From: Pseudotamlana haliotis
GTDB taxonomy: Bacteria; Bacteroidota; Bacteroidia; Flavobacteriales; Flavobacteriaceae
DNA length: 64,000 bases
NCBI RefSeq assembly: GCF_008806375.1
Contig: NZ_WAAT01000028.1
Coordinates: forward strand, 215,278 to 279,277
Direction: 5' to 3'
Part shown: positions 36,286 to 43,652 of the stretch, piece by piece
Position numbering within the stretch: position 1 is the first letter of the stretch
How the letters are laid out: each line of letters starts with the position of its first letter
Notes under the pieces: model-generated
What the model was told of the DNA's origin: nothing
The model's input: only the letters and a program-made list of their open reading frames with translations
Database searches by the model: none
Translations under genes and position numbers: made by a program

Positions 36286-36849
36286 ATGAGTAGGAAGTAC
36301 AAATTTCATAATAAGAGCGGCTTGTATTTTGTAAGCTTTGCTACAGTAAATTGGATAGATGTATTTACGAGACAATTGTATTTTACAGTGTTAGCAAACA
36401 GTGTAGATTATTGTAGACAGAAGAAAGGCATGGAATTATACAGCTATTGTTTTATGCCAAGCCATGTACATTTTGTATTTAGATCTGCCAATGAACAGCC
36501 AATGGAAATGATAAGAGACTTTAAAAAATATACGTCTAAAAAAATAATAGAAGCTATAGAAAATAATCCGCAAGAAAGTAGAAAAGAGTGGTTGTTGTGG
36601 ATGTTTGAGAGAGCAGGGAAAAAGCAGAGAAATGTGACCAAATATCAATTTTGGCAACATCATAATATGCCAATTGAATTATGGAGTGAAAAAGTAATAA
36701 AGCAGAAAATAGATTATATTCATAATAACCCTGTTGAAAGTGGGTTTGTAACTAATGCTATTGATTGGAAGTATTCAAGTGCTAGAAATTTTCAAAACGA
36801 CCATACAGTTTTAAAAATTGATGAAACGGGTTTTATGTTGTTGGAATAA
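36286..36849 (+). CDS. REP-associated tyrosine transposase (RAYT, Y1/HUH family)
   Basis: 187 aa. The HUH metal-binding motif is M-P-S-H-V-H-F-V-F with His60 and His62; a candidate catalytic tyrosine is Tyr144 in I-D-Y-I-H-N-N-P. The N-terminus (Y-F-V-S-F-A-T-V-N-W-I-D-V-F) is characteristic of the family. RAYTs are domesticated single-strand transposases related to IS200/IS605 that recognise and process REP palindromes. Here the gene is bracketed by matching REP copies in inverted orientation at 36191 and 36918, about 0.75 kb apart. The frame is intact and likely functional. Confidence 0.9.
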   Translation: MSRKYKFHNKSGLYFVSFATVNWIDVFTRQLYFTVLANSVDYCRQKKGMELYSYCFMPSHVHFVFRSANEQPMEMIRDFKKYTSKKIIEAIENNPQESRKEWLLWMFERAGKKQRNVTKYQFWQHHNMPIELWSEKVIKQKIDYIHNNPVESGFVTNAIDWKYSSARNFQNDHTVLKIDETGFMLLE

Positions 36850-36917
36850 CTTTTCTTCTTCGGTTTACACTAAAGTAAAAAGGCATACTTATAAGTACAG
36901 ATTATTCTTATATTTAT

Positions 36918-36940
36918 CGGCACCCGACACAGTCGAGCGC
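36918..36940 (-). repeat. REP palindrome, copy 3 (inverted, right of RAYT gene)
   Basis: The plus strand reads CGGCACCCGACACAGTCGAG then CGC; its complement matches copies 1 and 2. It forms an inverted pair with copy 2 around the RAYT gene, the BIME-like arrangement seen for active REP/RAYT systems. Confidence 0.85.
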
Positions 36941-36954
36941 CAGCAAAAGCGTAG

Positions 36955-36992
36955 GGTTAAACGCTTAAACAAATAAACACTTCAACAAAATA
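36955..36992. repeat. TTAAAC-rich intergenic spacer repeat
   Basis: The spacer before moaA reads GGTTAAACGCTTAAACAAAT then AAACACTTCAACAAAATAAC. It is one member of a family of spacers built from TTAAAC, AATAAAC and TTCAAC units that recurs at 38.0, 39.1, 39.5, 41.3, 50.1 and 55.3 kb. Confidence 0.5.
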
Positions 36993-36996
36993 ACAT

Positions 36997-38004
36997 CTAC
37001 CCACCAATAGCCGTCATACTCCTGTTTTTAGTGTGTAATTCGGGCTCCTGAAGCTTTTTTAAGGTATCCATACCACCACGGACTTTAAATTTTGAAAGCA
37101 CTGCTTTTTGTATGATAGGTTCAATCGATTTTCCTTCTCGTAAAGAGGTTAATAAATCTGATTCTCCAGATGAAAACAAGCAGTTTTTTAGTTGTCCGTT
37201 AGCGGTTAAGCGCAAGCGGTTACAGGAATCACAAAACGGATTACTCACCGAGCTAATAATAGCAAAAGAACCTTGGTAACCATTTATTTTATAGTTTTTA
37301 GAGGTGTCGTTTGGTGCGTCTTGTAAGCGTTCCACTTGGTTTTCTTCAAAAGCCTCATGGACTAGTTTCATAACTTCAGCATAAGAAACCATTTTACTCA
37401 TATCCCATTTGTTGCCATCAAACGGCATAAACTCAATAAAACGTACCGAAACCGGTAAATTTTTCGTGAAGTTTATAAAGTCGATGATTTCATTTTCGTT
37501 GAAATCTTTCATTAAAACGGCATTGATTTTTACCGTAAAACCTTCTTTAACTAGCAGTAGAATGTTATCATAAACTCTTTTGAATTCATGGCGCCTGGTA
37601 ATGTGTTTAAATTTACTTTCATCTAAAGAATCTAAACTCACGTTTATTTTGTTAACCCCGTATTTTTTTAACACGGGAATAAACTTATCGATAATCACTG
37701 CATTAGATGTGATAGATAATTCCACAGGAAGCGTAGCAAGTTTTTCAAGTATAACAGGAATGTCTTTTCTAATTAAAGGTTCACCACCTGTGAGTCTAAT
37801 TTTAGTCACACCGTTATCAACGAAGGTTTTCGCAATTTGGTAAATCTCCTCGTAAGTCATCAAATCACTTTTAGGCGATAAGGTAACCCCTTCTTCTGGC
37901 ATGCAATACGTACAGCGTAAATTACAGCGTTCAATTAGGGAAATACGTAAATACGCATGATCTCTACCGTGGGAATCTTGTAATATGTTTGTGTTTTTGC
38001 TCAT
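36997..38004 (-). CDS. moaA: GTP 3',8-cyclase MoaA
   Basis: 335 aa radical-SAM enzyme, the first step of molybdopterin synthesis (GTP to 3',8-cyclo-7,8-dihydro-GTP, used by MoaC). The SAM cluster is C-N-L-R-C-T-Y-C near residue 27. The C-terminal cluster is C-D-S-C-N-R-L-R-L plus a downstream Cys in K-N-C-L-F. Usual C-terminal G-G dipeptide is present (A-I-G-G). It is the last gene of the minus-strand molybdenum-cofactor cluster, separated from moaCB by a repeat-rich spacer. Confidence 0.97.
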   Translation of the reverse strand: MSKNTNILQDSHGRDHAYLRISLIERCNLRCTYCMPEEGVTLSPKSDLMTYEEIYQIAKTFVDNGVTKIRLTGGEPLIRKDIPVILEKLATLPVELSITSNAVIIDKFIPVLKKYGVNKINVSLDSLDESKFKHITRRHEFKRVYDNILLLVKEGFTVKINAVLMKDFNENEIIDFINFTKNLPVSVRFIEFMPFDGNKWDMSKMVSYAEVMKLVHEAFEENQVERLQDAPNDTSKNYKINGYQGSFAIISSVSNPFCDSCNRLRLTANGQLKNCLFSSGESDLLTSLREGKSIEPIIQKAVLSKFKVRGGMDTLKKLQEPELHTKNRSMTAIGG

Positions 38005-38009
38005 TTCTT

Positions 38010-38165
38010 TTTTATTGTTGAATCGTTTAACTGTTTATTCGTTTAATCGGTTAAACAGTTAAACGCATCAACGATTAAACTTTTTTCGATTGATTCAACC
38101 TTTTTTCTGTTTATTCGTTTCATTGTGTAATCAGTTAAACGATTTAACGCATCAACGATTAAACA
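38010..38165. repeat. Repeat-rich moaCB-moaA spacer
   Basis: Two near-identical segments containing AACGCATCAACGATTAAAC (about 38057 and 38142) and inverted versions such as GTTGAATCGTTTAACTGTTT (38022 on) fill the spacer. Units of TTAAAC/GTTTAA alternate in both orientations, so the RNA could fold into competing hairpins. Confidence 0.6.
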
Positions 38166-38167
38166 TT

Positions 38168-39079
38168 TTAGTCATGTCTCGCTCCCTTTAAAATACGAAA
38201 ACTATGCAAAACCCCAGGGAAAATCGCATCCATAGATTCTTTAGCACCGTTTGTTGAACCTGGAAGCGCTAGAACAAGTGTGTCTTCAATAGTTCCAGCT
38301 ACACTGCGTGACAACATAGAAAACGGCGTGCGTTCTTGTCCGTAACTACGAATAGCTTCTTCAATACCGGGAATACGTCTATCTAAAATAGGAATTAAAG
38401 CTTCTGGCGTCACATCTCTACCTGAAAGCCCTGTGCCACCAGTATAAATCACCATATCGATACCTCGTTCTTGGTAGCTTTTTGCTTTTTGTTGAATGAC
38501 TACTTTTTCATCTGGAATAATCACGTATTCAGAAATTTTCACACCACATGATTCTAGTTTAGCAATAATCGCTTTTCCTGCTTTATCTTCTTTGTGACCA
38601 GCCGAAATGGTGTCACTACAAACCACGACTGCTGCGGATAAATCTTTTCTGAATTTGTCATTAAAGTCAGATTTACCACCTTTTTTATTTAGCAATTTAA
38701 TAGCGTGAATTTCGATGCCTTTATCAATAGGTTTAAGCATGTCGTACATGTTCAAAGCCACAATGCTCGCGCCATGCATAGCTTCCACTTCAACGCCAGT
38801 TTTGTATATGGTTTTTACGGTAAAAATCACCGAAATCTCTAAGTCGTTTATTTCGTATTCCACACCTGTAAACTCAATAGGTAAGGGATGGCAATCCGGT
38901 AAAATATCTGGAGTACGTTTTACGCCTAAAAGTCCAGCTGCTTTACTCATAGCAAACACATTGCCTTTAGGAACCGTATCGTTATTAATAGCTTCAATAG
39001 TTTCTTGCTTACTAACTTTTACCACGGCTTGTGCTACTGCAGTTCTTAGTGTTGTGTATTTGTGGGTGATGTCAACCAT
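38168..39079 (-). CDS. moaCB: Fused molybdenum-cofactor protein MoaC-MoaB
   Basis: 303 aa fusion. Residues 1-145 are MoaC, cyclic pyranopterin monophosphate synthase (V-D-I-T-H-K, then D-C-H-P-L-P and K-T-G-V-E-V-E-A). Residues 150-303 are the MoaB/MogA domain, molybdopterin adenylyltransferase (V-V-C-S-D-T-I-S-A-G, T-G-G-T-G-L-S-G-R-D-V-T-P-E, A-L-P-G-S-T-N-G). The fusion pairs two pathway steps that are not adjacent, and is known in Bacteroidota. It explains why no separate moaC or mogA gene is seen in this cluster. It lies between moaA and the four-helix-bundle gene. Confidence 0.95.
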   Translation of the reverse strand: MVDITHKYTTLRTAVAQAVVKVSKQETIEAINNDTVPKGNVFAMSKAAGLLGVKRTPDILPDCHPLPIEFTGVEYEINDLEISVIFTVKTIYKTGVEVEAMHGASIVALNMYDMLKPIDKGIEIHAIKLLNKKGGKSDFNDKFRKDLSAAVVVCSDTISAGHKEDKAGKAIIAKLESCGVKISEYVIIPDEKVVIQQKAKSYQERGIDMVIYTGGTGLSGRDVTPEALIPILDRRIPGIEEAIRSYGQERTPFSMLSRSVAGTIEDTLVLALPGSTNGAKESMDAIFPGVLHSFRILKGARHD

Positions 39080-39090
39080 TTTTTATGATG

Positions 39091-39130
39091 TTGTTTGTTT
39101 ATTCGTTTAATCGTTTATTTGTTTAACTGT
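39091..39130. repeat. TTAAAC-family spacer repeat before moaCB
   Basis: TTGTTTGTTTATTCGTTTAA continues TCGTTTATTTGTTTAACTG. It overlaps the end of the four-helix-bundle gene: the last codons and stop of that gene lie inside the repeat. Confidence 0.5.
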
Positions 39131-39480
39131 GACCGTCGTAAAGCGTTTAATTTGTTTGCGATTTTCTCAATTTCACTTCTAATGACTTGGTAATTATTGT
39201 CATCAATGAAATTTAATTCTTTGGCTATTATTATTTGATTTAAAACTTCCATTAGAGAGCTAAAAGCTATTGTTGTGAAGTGTGCTTTATCTTTATTTGT
39301 ATTTCTAGATGTGCCTTCAGCCAAATTAGATGCAACAGAAATGGAAGCACGTCGTAATTGATTGGTTAATCCGAATTTCTCTTCACTTGGAAAATTCCGA
39401 GTAACTTGATATATGATTTTTACTAATTCCTTGGAATCTATCCAAACCCTTAATTTTTCAAATGAAAACGTATGTAACAT
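39115..39480 (-). CDS. Four-helix-bundle protein (23S rRNA intervening-sequence family)
   Basis: 121 aa. It has the family pattern F-E-K-L-R-V-W, then a central helix with L-T-N-Q-L-R-R-A-S-I-S-V-A-S-N-L-A-E-G, and ends with N-K-L-N-A-L-R-R-S. Such S23/IVP proteins were first found within 23S rRNA intervening sequences but are also common as free-standing genes of unknown function. Its position inside a molybdenum-cofactor cluster is unexpected. Repeats of the TTAAAC family flank both ends, which suggests insertion as a unit. Confidence 0.85.
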   Translation of the reverse strand: MLHTFSFEKLRVWIDSKELVKIIYQVTRNFPSEEKFGLTNQLRRASISVASNLAEGTSRNTNKDKAHFTTIAFSSLMEVLNQIIIAKELNFIDDNNYQVIRSEIEKIANKLNALRRSQLNK

Positions 39481-39489
39481 AATTTATGA

Positions 39490-39530
39490 TCCGGTTCAAC
39501 GATTAAACAAATACACGGTTAAACAAAAAA
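39490..39530. repeat. TTAAAC-family spacer repeat between moaE and the four-helix-bundle gene
   Basis: GGTTCAACGATTAAACAAAT continues ACACGGTTAAACAAAAAACAC. The segment is directly upstream of the four-helix-bundle gene. Confidence 0.5.
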
Positions 39531-39533
39531 CAC

Positions 39534-39977
39534 CTATGTGTTTTTTTTCCATTGATGTGTTTCGTCTTCAAAAATCTCCTTTCCAAAAACGGGAACATCG
39601 GCTTTGATCGCTTCAACAATGTATTCTAAGGCTTCAAAAACCACTTTGCGCCTTGGTGAGGATACGAATACGAATAAGCAAATTTCACCTGCTTTTACTG
39701 TGCCTAAACTGTGGTAAATGTGCATGCAGGTAAGGTCGAACTTTTCGAAAGCAGCTTCGCGAATCTCGTGAAATTTTTGGTTGGCCATGTCTTCATAGGC
39801 TGTGTATTCAATGGCGGCAACGATTTTTCTGTCGATATCATCGGCACGCACTTGGCCTAAGAAAATATTATGGGCACCAATACTTGTTTTGGTTTGATGT
39901 TTGTATATCGAATTTCCTATGAATTCAGAGGAAATCGCGCCGTATTTAAAGATGTTTTTAGGTTTTTTAGTTTCCAT
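39534..39977 (-). CDS. moaE: Molybdopterin synthase catalytic subunit MoaE
   Basis: 147 aa. It has the conserved G-A-H-N-I-F-L-G-Q-V-R near residue 31, Y-T-A-Y-E-D-M-A, I-Y-H-S-L-G-T-V-K-A-G-E, and the catalytic P-V-F-G-K-E-I-F near the C-terminus. MoaE with MoaD thiocarboxylate inserts two sulfurs into cyclic pyranopterin monophosphate. It lies downstream of moeB. All catalytic lysines of the family motif are present. Confidence 0.95.
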   Translation of the reverse strand: METKKPKNIFKYGAISSEFIGNSIYKHQTKTSIGAHNIFLGQVRADDIDRKIVAAIEYTAYEDMANQKFHEIREAAFEKFDLTCMHIYHSLGTVKAGEICLFVFVSSPRRKVVFEALEYIVEAIKADVPVFGKEIFEDETHQWKKNT

Positions 39978-40039
39978 GGTTTATGTTTTTTCAAACCCTT
40001 CAGGTTTTTAAATCCTGAAGGGTCTTGTTATTATAAATT

Positions 40040-41137
40040 TTATGATTTCACTGGTTTTTCCTCCAATTGCGCATTCAAATAATCATTAATTTCCGCAGCA
40101 CCTTCAATCAGACTAAAACAATTTGTAATACCCAATTCTTCAAGTCGTTCTACAGCGTGTTCGCTTCGTATTCCTGCCTGACAAAAAACATATGCCTTTT
40201 TAGAAGGGTCGATGTTGATATACTCGTCTTCCAGTTCACTTAAGGGAATATCAATTACTGAAACGCCTTCAACTTTTGGTTGTTCATGAGCTTCGCGAAC
40301 GTCTACAAATTGTATGTTTTCGTTTATTTTAATGTCTGTAATAGAAACAGAAACGGGTTCTAATGCACAATTTACGGGTTCAACATGTTTTTTATGGAAG
40401 TTTGCTTTGTCTTTTAAAACCGACTGAATCGCTTCTTCGGAACGTTGAATTTTTAAAATGTGGTTTTGAAGCGTTAGAGCATTATAACACAGTAATTTCC
40501 CAGAAAGCACTTGCCCAATGCCTAAAATAATTTTTAAAACTTCATTGGCTTGCATGGTACCTATAATACCTGGAAGTACGCCTAGTACACCAATTTCAGA
40601 ACAGTTGGGCACGGCTCCTTGTTCTGGAGGGTTTGGGAACAAACAGCGGTATGAAGGACCGTTTTGATAGTTAAACACCGAAACTTGACCTTCAAACTTA
40701 TAGATAGACCCGAAAACAAGCGGTTTATTGGTGATGACGCAGGCATCATTTACTAAATAGCGCGTTTCAAAATTATCGGAACCATCTACAATGATATCAT
40801 ACTGTTCGAATAAAGCAATGGCGTTTTTATGTGTTAACTTTTCAGGATAGGTGTTAATGGTGATGTCACTGTTTAAATCGGCTAAGCGTTCTTTGGCAGC
40901 AAGGGCTTTATTTTGTCCTAAGGAAGCCGTTCCGAATAAAACCTGACGCTGTAAATTGGAAAGGTCTACCGTATCAAAATCGATAATACCGAGCGTTCCA
41001 ACCCCAGCCGCAGCAAGGTATTGCAAAATCGGGCACCCAAGTCCGCCAGCGCCAATAGCCAATACTTTAGCTTTAGAAATTCTATCTTGACCTTCTTGGC
41101 CAATTTCCGATAAAATAATATGTCTGTTGTATCTCAT
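40040..41137 (-). CDS. moeB: Molybdopterin-synthase adenylyltransferase MoeB with rhodanese domain
   Basis: 365 aa. Residues 1-245 are a ThiF/MoeB E1-like domain (R-H-I-I-L-S-E-I-G, then G-A-G-G-L-G-C-P near residue 31, D-G-S-D-N-F-E-T-R near 118). Residues 275-360 are a rhodanese domain with the active-site loop C-Q-A-G-I-R. MoeB activates the MoaD C-terminus; the rhodanese could supply sulfur. The structural zinc cysteines of E. coli MoeB are not conserved: Y-R-C-L-F keeps one of the first pair, and the second C-x2-C is missing. It is upstream of moaE and downstream of moaD. Confidence 0.93.
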   Translation of the reverse strand: MRYNRHIILSEIGQEGQDRISKAKVLAIGAGGLGCPILQYLAAAGVGTLGIIDFDTVDLSNLQRQVLFGTASLGQNKALAAKERLADLNSDITINTYPEKLTHKNAIALFEQYDIIVDGSDNFETRYLVNDACVITNKPLVFGSIYKFEGQVSVFNYQNGPSYRCLFPNPPEQGAVPNCSEIGVLGVLPGIIGTMQANEVLKIILGIGQVLSGKLLCYNALTLQNHILKIQRSEEAIQSVLKDKANFHKKHVEPVNCALEPVSVSITDIKINENIQFVDVREAHEQPKVEGVSVIDIPLSELEDEYINIDPSKKAYVFCQAGIRSEHAVERLEELGITNCFSLIEGAAEINDYLNAQLEEKPVKS

Positions 41138-41283
41138 AATTTTTATTCCTGCGAAGGCAGGAATCTCATCCTACCTATTAATTCTTTTTATTTATCTAAA
41201 GTTTTATACTAAAGAGAAATGATTGATGTTTAGCGTGTGTCATATTGAGCTTGTCGAAATGTTGAAACACTAAATTCAATTAA

Positions 41284-41344
41284 TTATTTGTTTAATCCTT
41301 CAAAATCGGCTAAACGATTAAACAAATAAACAGTTAAACAATTT
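41284..41344. repeat. TTAAAC-family spacer repeat between moaD and moeB
   Basis: The spacer contains CGGCTAAACGATTAAACAAA followed by TAAACAGTTAAAC, directly downstream of the moaD stop. The rest of the spacer (41138-41283) shows no gene. Confidence 0.5.
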
Positions 41345-41348
41345 TTCA

Positions 41349-41582
41349 TCATCCTCCCGCAAAAGGCGGTAACAAAGCAATTTCTGCTCCTGATAATTCA
41401 GTGTCCAAAGTTACCAATTCTTGATTTTGAGCCACCTGAAATTCCTTCAGTTTTAAACCGCTGTATTTTGAATGCAGTAGGTCTAAAAGTTCAGATATAA
41501 GGTTACCAGAAAAGGTTAAAGACTCTTCATCTTTCTGAGTGATTTCAGCAATTTGTCCGAAATATTTAATGGTTAAAATCAT
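41349..41582 (-). CDS. moaD: Molybdopterin synthase sulfur-carrier subunit MoaD
   Basis: 77 aa ubiquitin-like protein ending in the required C-terminal G-G (P-P-F-A-G-G). MoeB adenylates this end and it then carries sulfur as a thiocarboxylate to MoaE. The core L-T-I-K-Y-F-G-Q-I-A-E-I-T is typical. The size is normal. It is first in a moaD-moeB-moaE series that is interrupted by repeat-rich spacers. Confidence 0.93.
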   Translation of the reverse strand: MILTIKYFGQIAEITQKDEESLTFSGNLISELLDLLHSKYSGLKLKEFQVAQNQELVTLDTELSGAEIALLPPFAGG

Positions 41583-41594
41583 CTTTCAATTGAG

Positions 41595-41748
41595 ACCTTC
41601 TAAAAAGTAAAGTTGTCGTCAACCTGAACTCCTGCCTGCCGGCAGGCACGGGGATTCAGGTTCTCATAATAATTGGTTATCAATATGATGCGATTCTGAA
41701 ATAAATTCAGAATGACGTACTCTAATACTTTTTGTACAGCGTCCTTAT
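41595..41748. repeat. Long imperfect hairpin element with CCTGCCTGCCGGCAGGCA palindrome
   Basis: The mobA-moaD spacer contains left arm GACCTTCTAAAAAGTAAAG near 41593, a perfect GC-rich palindrome at 41631-41649, and right arm TCAGAATGACGTACTCTAAT then ACTTTTTGTACAGCGTCC near 41708. The right arm matches the hairpin at 13542-13634. The GC palindrome shares CCTGCCTGCC with the insert in hsdR. No coding frame is present. Confidence 0.6.
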
Positions 41749-41756
41749 TTTTATAG

Positions 41757-42371
41757 TTATCTAATCGTTTTATTTGCACAATCGAGTAAATCGTTAATAT
41801 TATCCTTCAATTGTTTTAATTCTTCTTGGGTATTCACATTCATAGTCGTTTTTTCATCCTTCGATTCTAAAACCACATTTTTTACTTTACAGGTATTTAC
41901 GGCAACACGCAAACGTCTTTCATTTTCTTCAACTAATTTTCTAAAAATAGAACCACACGATTTTTTATATAATGCAATCAAAGGCATAGATTTTCCTTGG
42001 CTTTCAATTTGAATGATATCATGCTTATTATTAGTATTTTGAATAAGTTTCTCTAAAACTTCAGTGGTTATTAGTGGAATATCACAGCTTAAAACTAGGT
42101 TAAAAGTGGTTTTAGAAGCTTCTAAACCTGCTGAAATTCCTGCTACAGGTCCTGCATTTTTAATGGAGTCTGTAATTCTTCGGTATCCAAATTTATCATA
42201 TTCCGAATGGTCGGAAACAATAATGATTTCAGAAACAAGAGGTTCAAGCGCATCAATACTGTATTGCACAAATGGTTTTCCGTTAAGGTTTAAAAAACCT
42301 TTATCAGAACCCATACGGCTACTTTTTCCGCCAGATAAAATAATGCCTGTAATGTCTTTTTTTTCTATCAT
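41757..42371 (-). CDS. mobA: Molybdenum cofactor guanylyltransferase
   Basis: 204 aa. It attaches GMP to the molybdenum cofactor, giving the bis-MGD form required by NapA in the divergent operon. The nucleotide-binding signature is L-S-G-G-K-S-S-R-M-G-S-D-K-G near residue 12; C-D-I-P near 95 binds magnesium. The start codon is adjacent to the end of the TauE-like gene (end 42372), so translation is probably coupled. Confidence 0.93.
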   Translation of the reverse strand: MIEKKDITGIILSGGKSSRMGSDKGFLNLNGKPFVQYSIDALEPLVSEIIIVSDHSEYDKFGYRRITDSIKNAGPVAGISAGLEASKTTFNLVLSCDIPLITTEVLEKLIQNTNNKHDIIQIESQGKSMPLIALYKKSCGSIFRKLVEENERRLRVAVNTCKVKNVVLESKDEKTTMNVNTQEELKQLKDNINDLLDCANKTIR

Positions 42372-43112
42372 TTATGTGAAAAATAATTTAGCACATGCTA
42401 TACTAAGCACAAAGGCTAAAATGTATCGTAATTTGCTGTTGTTTATTTTTTTACTGCCGTAGTAACCGCCTAAAATTCCGCCAACGAGCGCAATAGCTAC
42501 TAAAAGAAAACTCTCTTTTTCAATAGTCACACCACTACTTATTTGTCCGATTAACCCAGCCACCGAGTTCACCCAAATAAACAGTGCCGAAACTGCTGCG
42601 GCTTCCTTCATTTTACCCCAGTGTAAAAGTAAAATGACAGGGGTTAAAATAATACCACCACCAATACCAATAAGTCCGGAGAAGAATCCAATTATCCCAC
42701 CAACAATGAGCCCTTGCCAAAGTTTAATGGCTTTTATTTTGTCGCTTTCTTTTCCGAAAACATTCAGCATTTTTAAAATGGCGAATATGAGCAGAACCGC
42801 TAATATCTTTTTGTAAATAGAAGCGTCGACTTCAATAGTGCCGCCTAAAAAAGCCAATGGAATAGAAGCCATGGCGAAATAGGTGAATAGCCTTTTATTG
42901 AAATATCCGGCTTTATAATAATAGTAAAACGATATGCCTGCCACGAATAAATTCAGCAATAAAGCTGTGGGTTTCATAGATTCAGGAGCAAAGGAAAACA
43001 GTGCCATCAATGCCAAATAACCACTCGCACCACCATGACCAACACTCGCGTAGAGGAAAGACACCAAGGGGAGTACGGCTAGGAAGAGGTATATGTTTTC
43101 GTTTTGGAGCAT
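42372..43112 (-). CDS. TauE/SafE-family permease (sulfite-exporter-like)
   Basis: 246 aa with about eight membrane segments and the duplicated TauE/SafE motifs: V-G-H-G-G-A-S-G-Y near residue 24, and F-S-G-L-I-G-I-G-G-G near 143. The family moves small organic or inorganic anions (sulfite, sulfoacetate and similar). A role in molybdate, sulfite or nitrite movement is suggested only by its place between mobA and the ModE-like gene. It abuts mobA with no gap. Confidence 0.85.
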   Translation of the reverse strand: MLQNENIYLFLAVLPLVSFLYASVGHGGASGYLALMALFSFAPESMKPTALLLNLFVAGISFYYYYKAGYFNKRLFTYFAMASIPLAFLGGTIEVDASIYKKILAVLLIFAILKMLNVFGKESDKIKAIKLWQGLIVGGIIGFFSGLIGIGGGIILTPVILLLHWGKMKEAAAVSALFIWVNSVAGLIGQISSGVTIEKESFLLVAIALVGGILGGYYGSKKINNSKLRYILAFVLSIACAKLFFT

Positions 43113-43130
43113 TTTTTTTTGAGTTTCAGA

Positions 43131-43210
43131 GTTTCAGAGTTTCAAAGTTTCAAAGTAGCAGAGTTACAGAGTTACAGAGTTTCAAAGTTTGAGGTTTGTA
43201 ATGTGTTGGT
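43131..43210. repeat. 8-bp tandem repeat array (GAGTTTCA type)
   Basis: About ten consecutive degenerate 8-bp units: GAGTTTCA three times, AAGTTTCA, AAGTAGCA, GAGTTACA twice, GAGTTTCA, AAGTTTGA. A related inverted string (GACTTTGCGACTTTGACTCC near 43261) follows before the ModE-like stop. The array lies in the spacer between the ModE-like gene and the TauE-like gene. Confidence 0.8.
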
Positions 43211-43303
43211 TTATGTTGTTTCATTTTTTTAGTTATTATGTAGCTTCTTTGCCTCTTAGAGACTTTGCGACTTTGACTCCTAGAAACTTTACTACTCTCC
43301 TCC

Positions 43304-43642
43304 TCATAACTCCTCAAACTTAGCGAGCTGTTCGTCCAAAAACTTCCAGCAATCTTTGTTTATTTCGTCAAAAGTGTTAATCAGTTTTTGGCCATATTCG
43401 GTAAGTTCTACACCGCCGCCGCCTTTGCCGCCAACAGAGTTTATGGTTACAGGTTCCTTGGCCGATTTGTTTACGGAATCCAACAAACCCCAAGCTTTTT
43501 TGTATGAAATATTTAAAGATTTTGCACCTTTTGAAAGCGAACCATTCTCTTGAATGGCTTTTAGTAAATGCACGCGACCTTCGCCGAGAAGCACGTTGTC
43601 ATCAGATTCTATCCAAATGCGGCTTTTAATTTTATATCCCAT
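43304..43642 (-). CDS. ModE-like winged-helix regulator without TOBE domains
   Basis: 112 aa from the ATG at 43642 (M-G-Y-K-I-K-S-R-I-W), placed just after the moeA stop; a longer frame to 43744 would overlap moeA. It corresponds to the N-terminal DNA-binding domain of ModE: L-L-G-E-G-R-V-H-L-L-K-A-I-Q-E-N-G-S-L-S-K-G-A and S-Y-K-K-A-W near residue 60. The molybdate-binding TOBE repeats are absent, so it cannot sense molybdate in the E. coli manner. It may bind operators in this cluster, or respond through another route. Confidence 0.85.
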   Translation of the reverse strand: MGYKIKSRIWIESDDNVLLGEGRVHLLKAIQENGSLSKGAKSLNISYKKAWGLLDSVNKSAKEPVTINSVGGKGGGGVELTEYGQKLINTFDEINKDCWKFLDEQLAKFEEL

Positions 43643-43652
43643 AGTTTGTTTT

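Noticed and set aside
35960-36940. CRISPR array from GC-rich palindromic repeats
   Set aside because: Only three copies, in mixed orientation and with spacers of 199 and 695 bp that contain an IS remnant and a transposase. This is a REP/RAYT arrangement.
43131-43210. CRISPR-like tandem repeats
   Set aside because: The unit is 8 bp without spacers and no cas genes are present.
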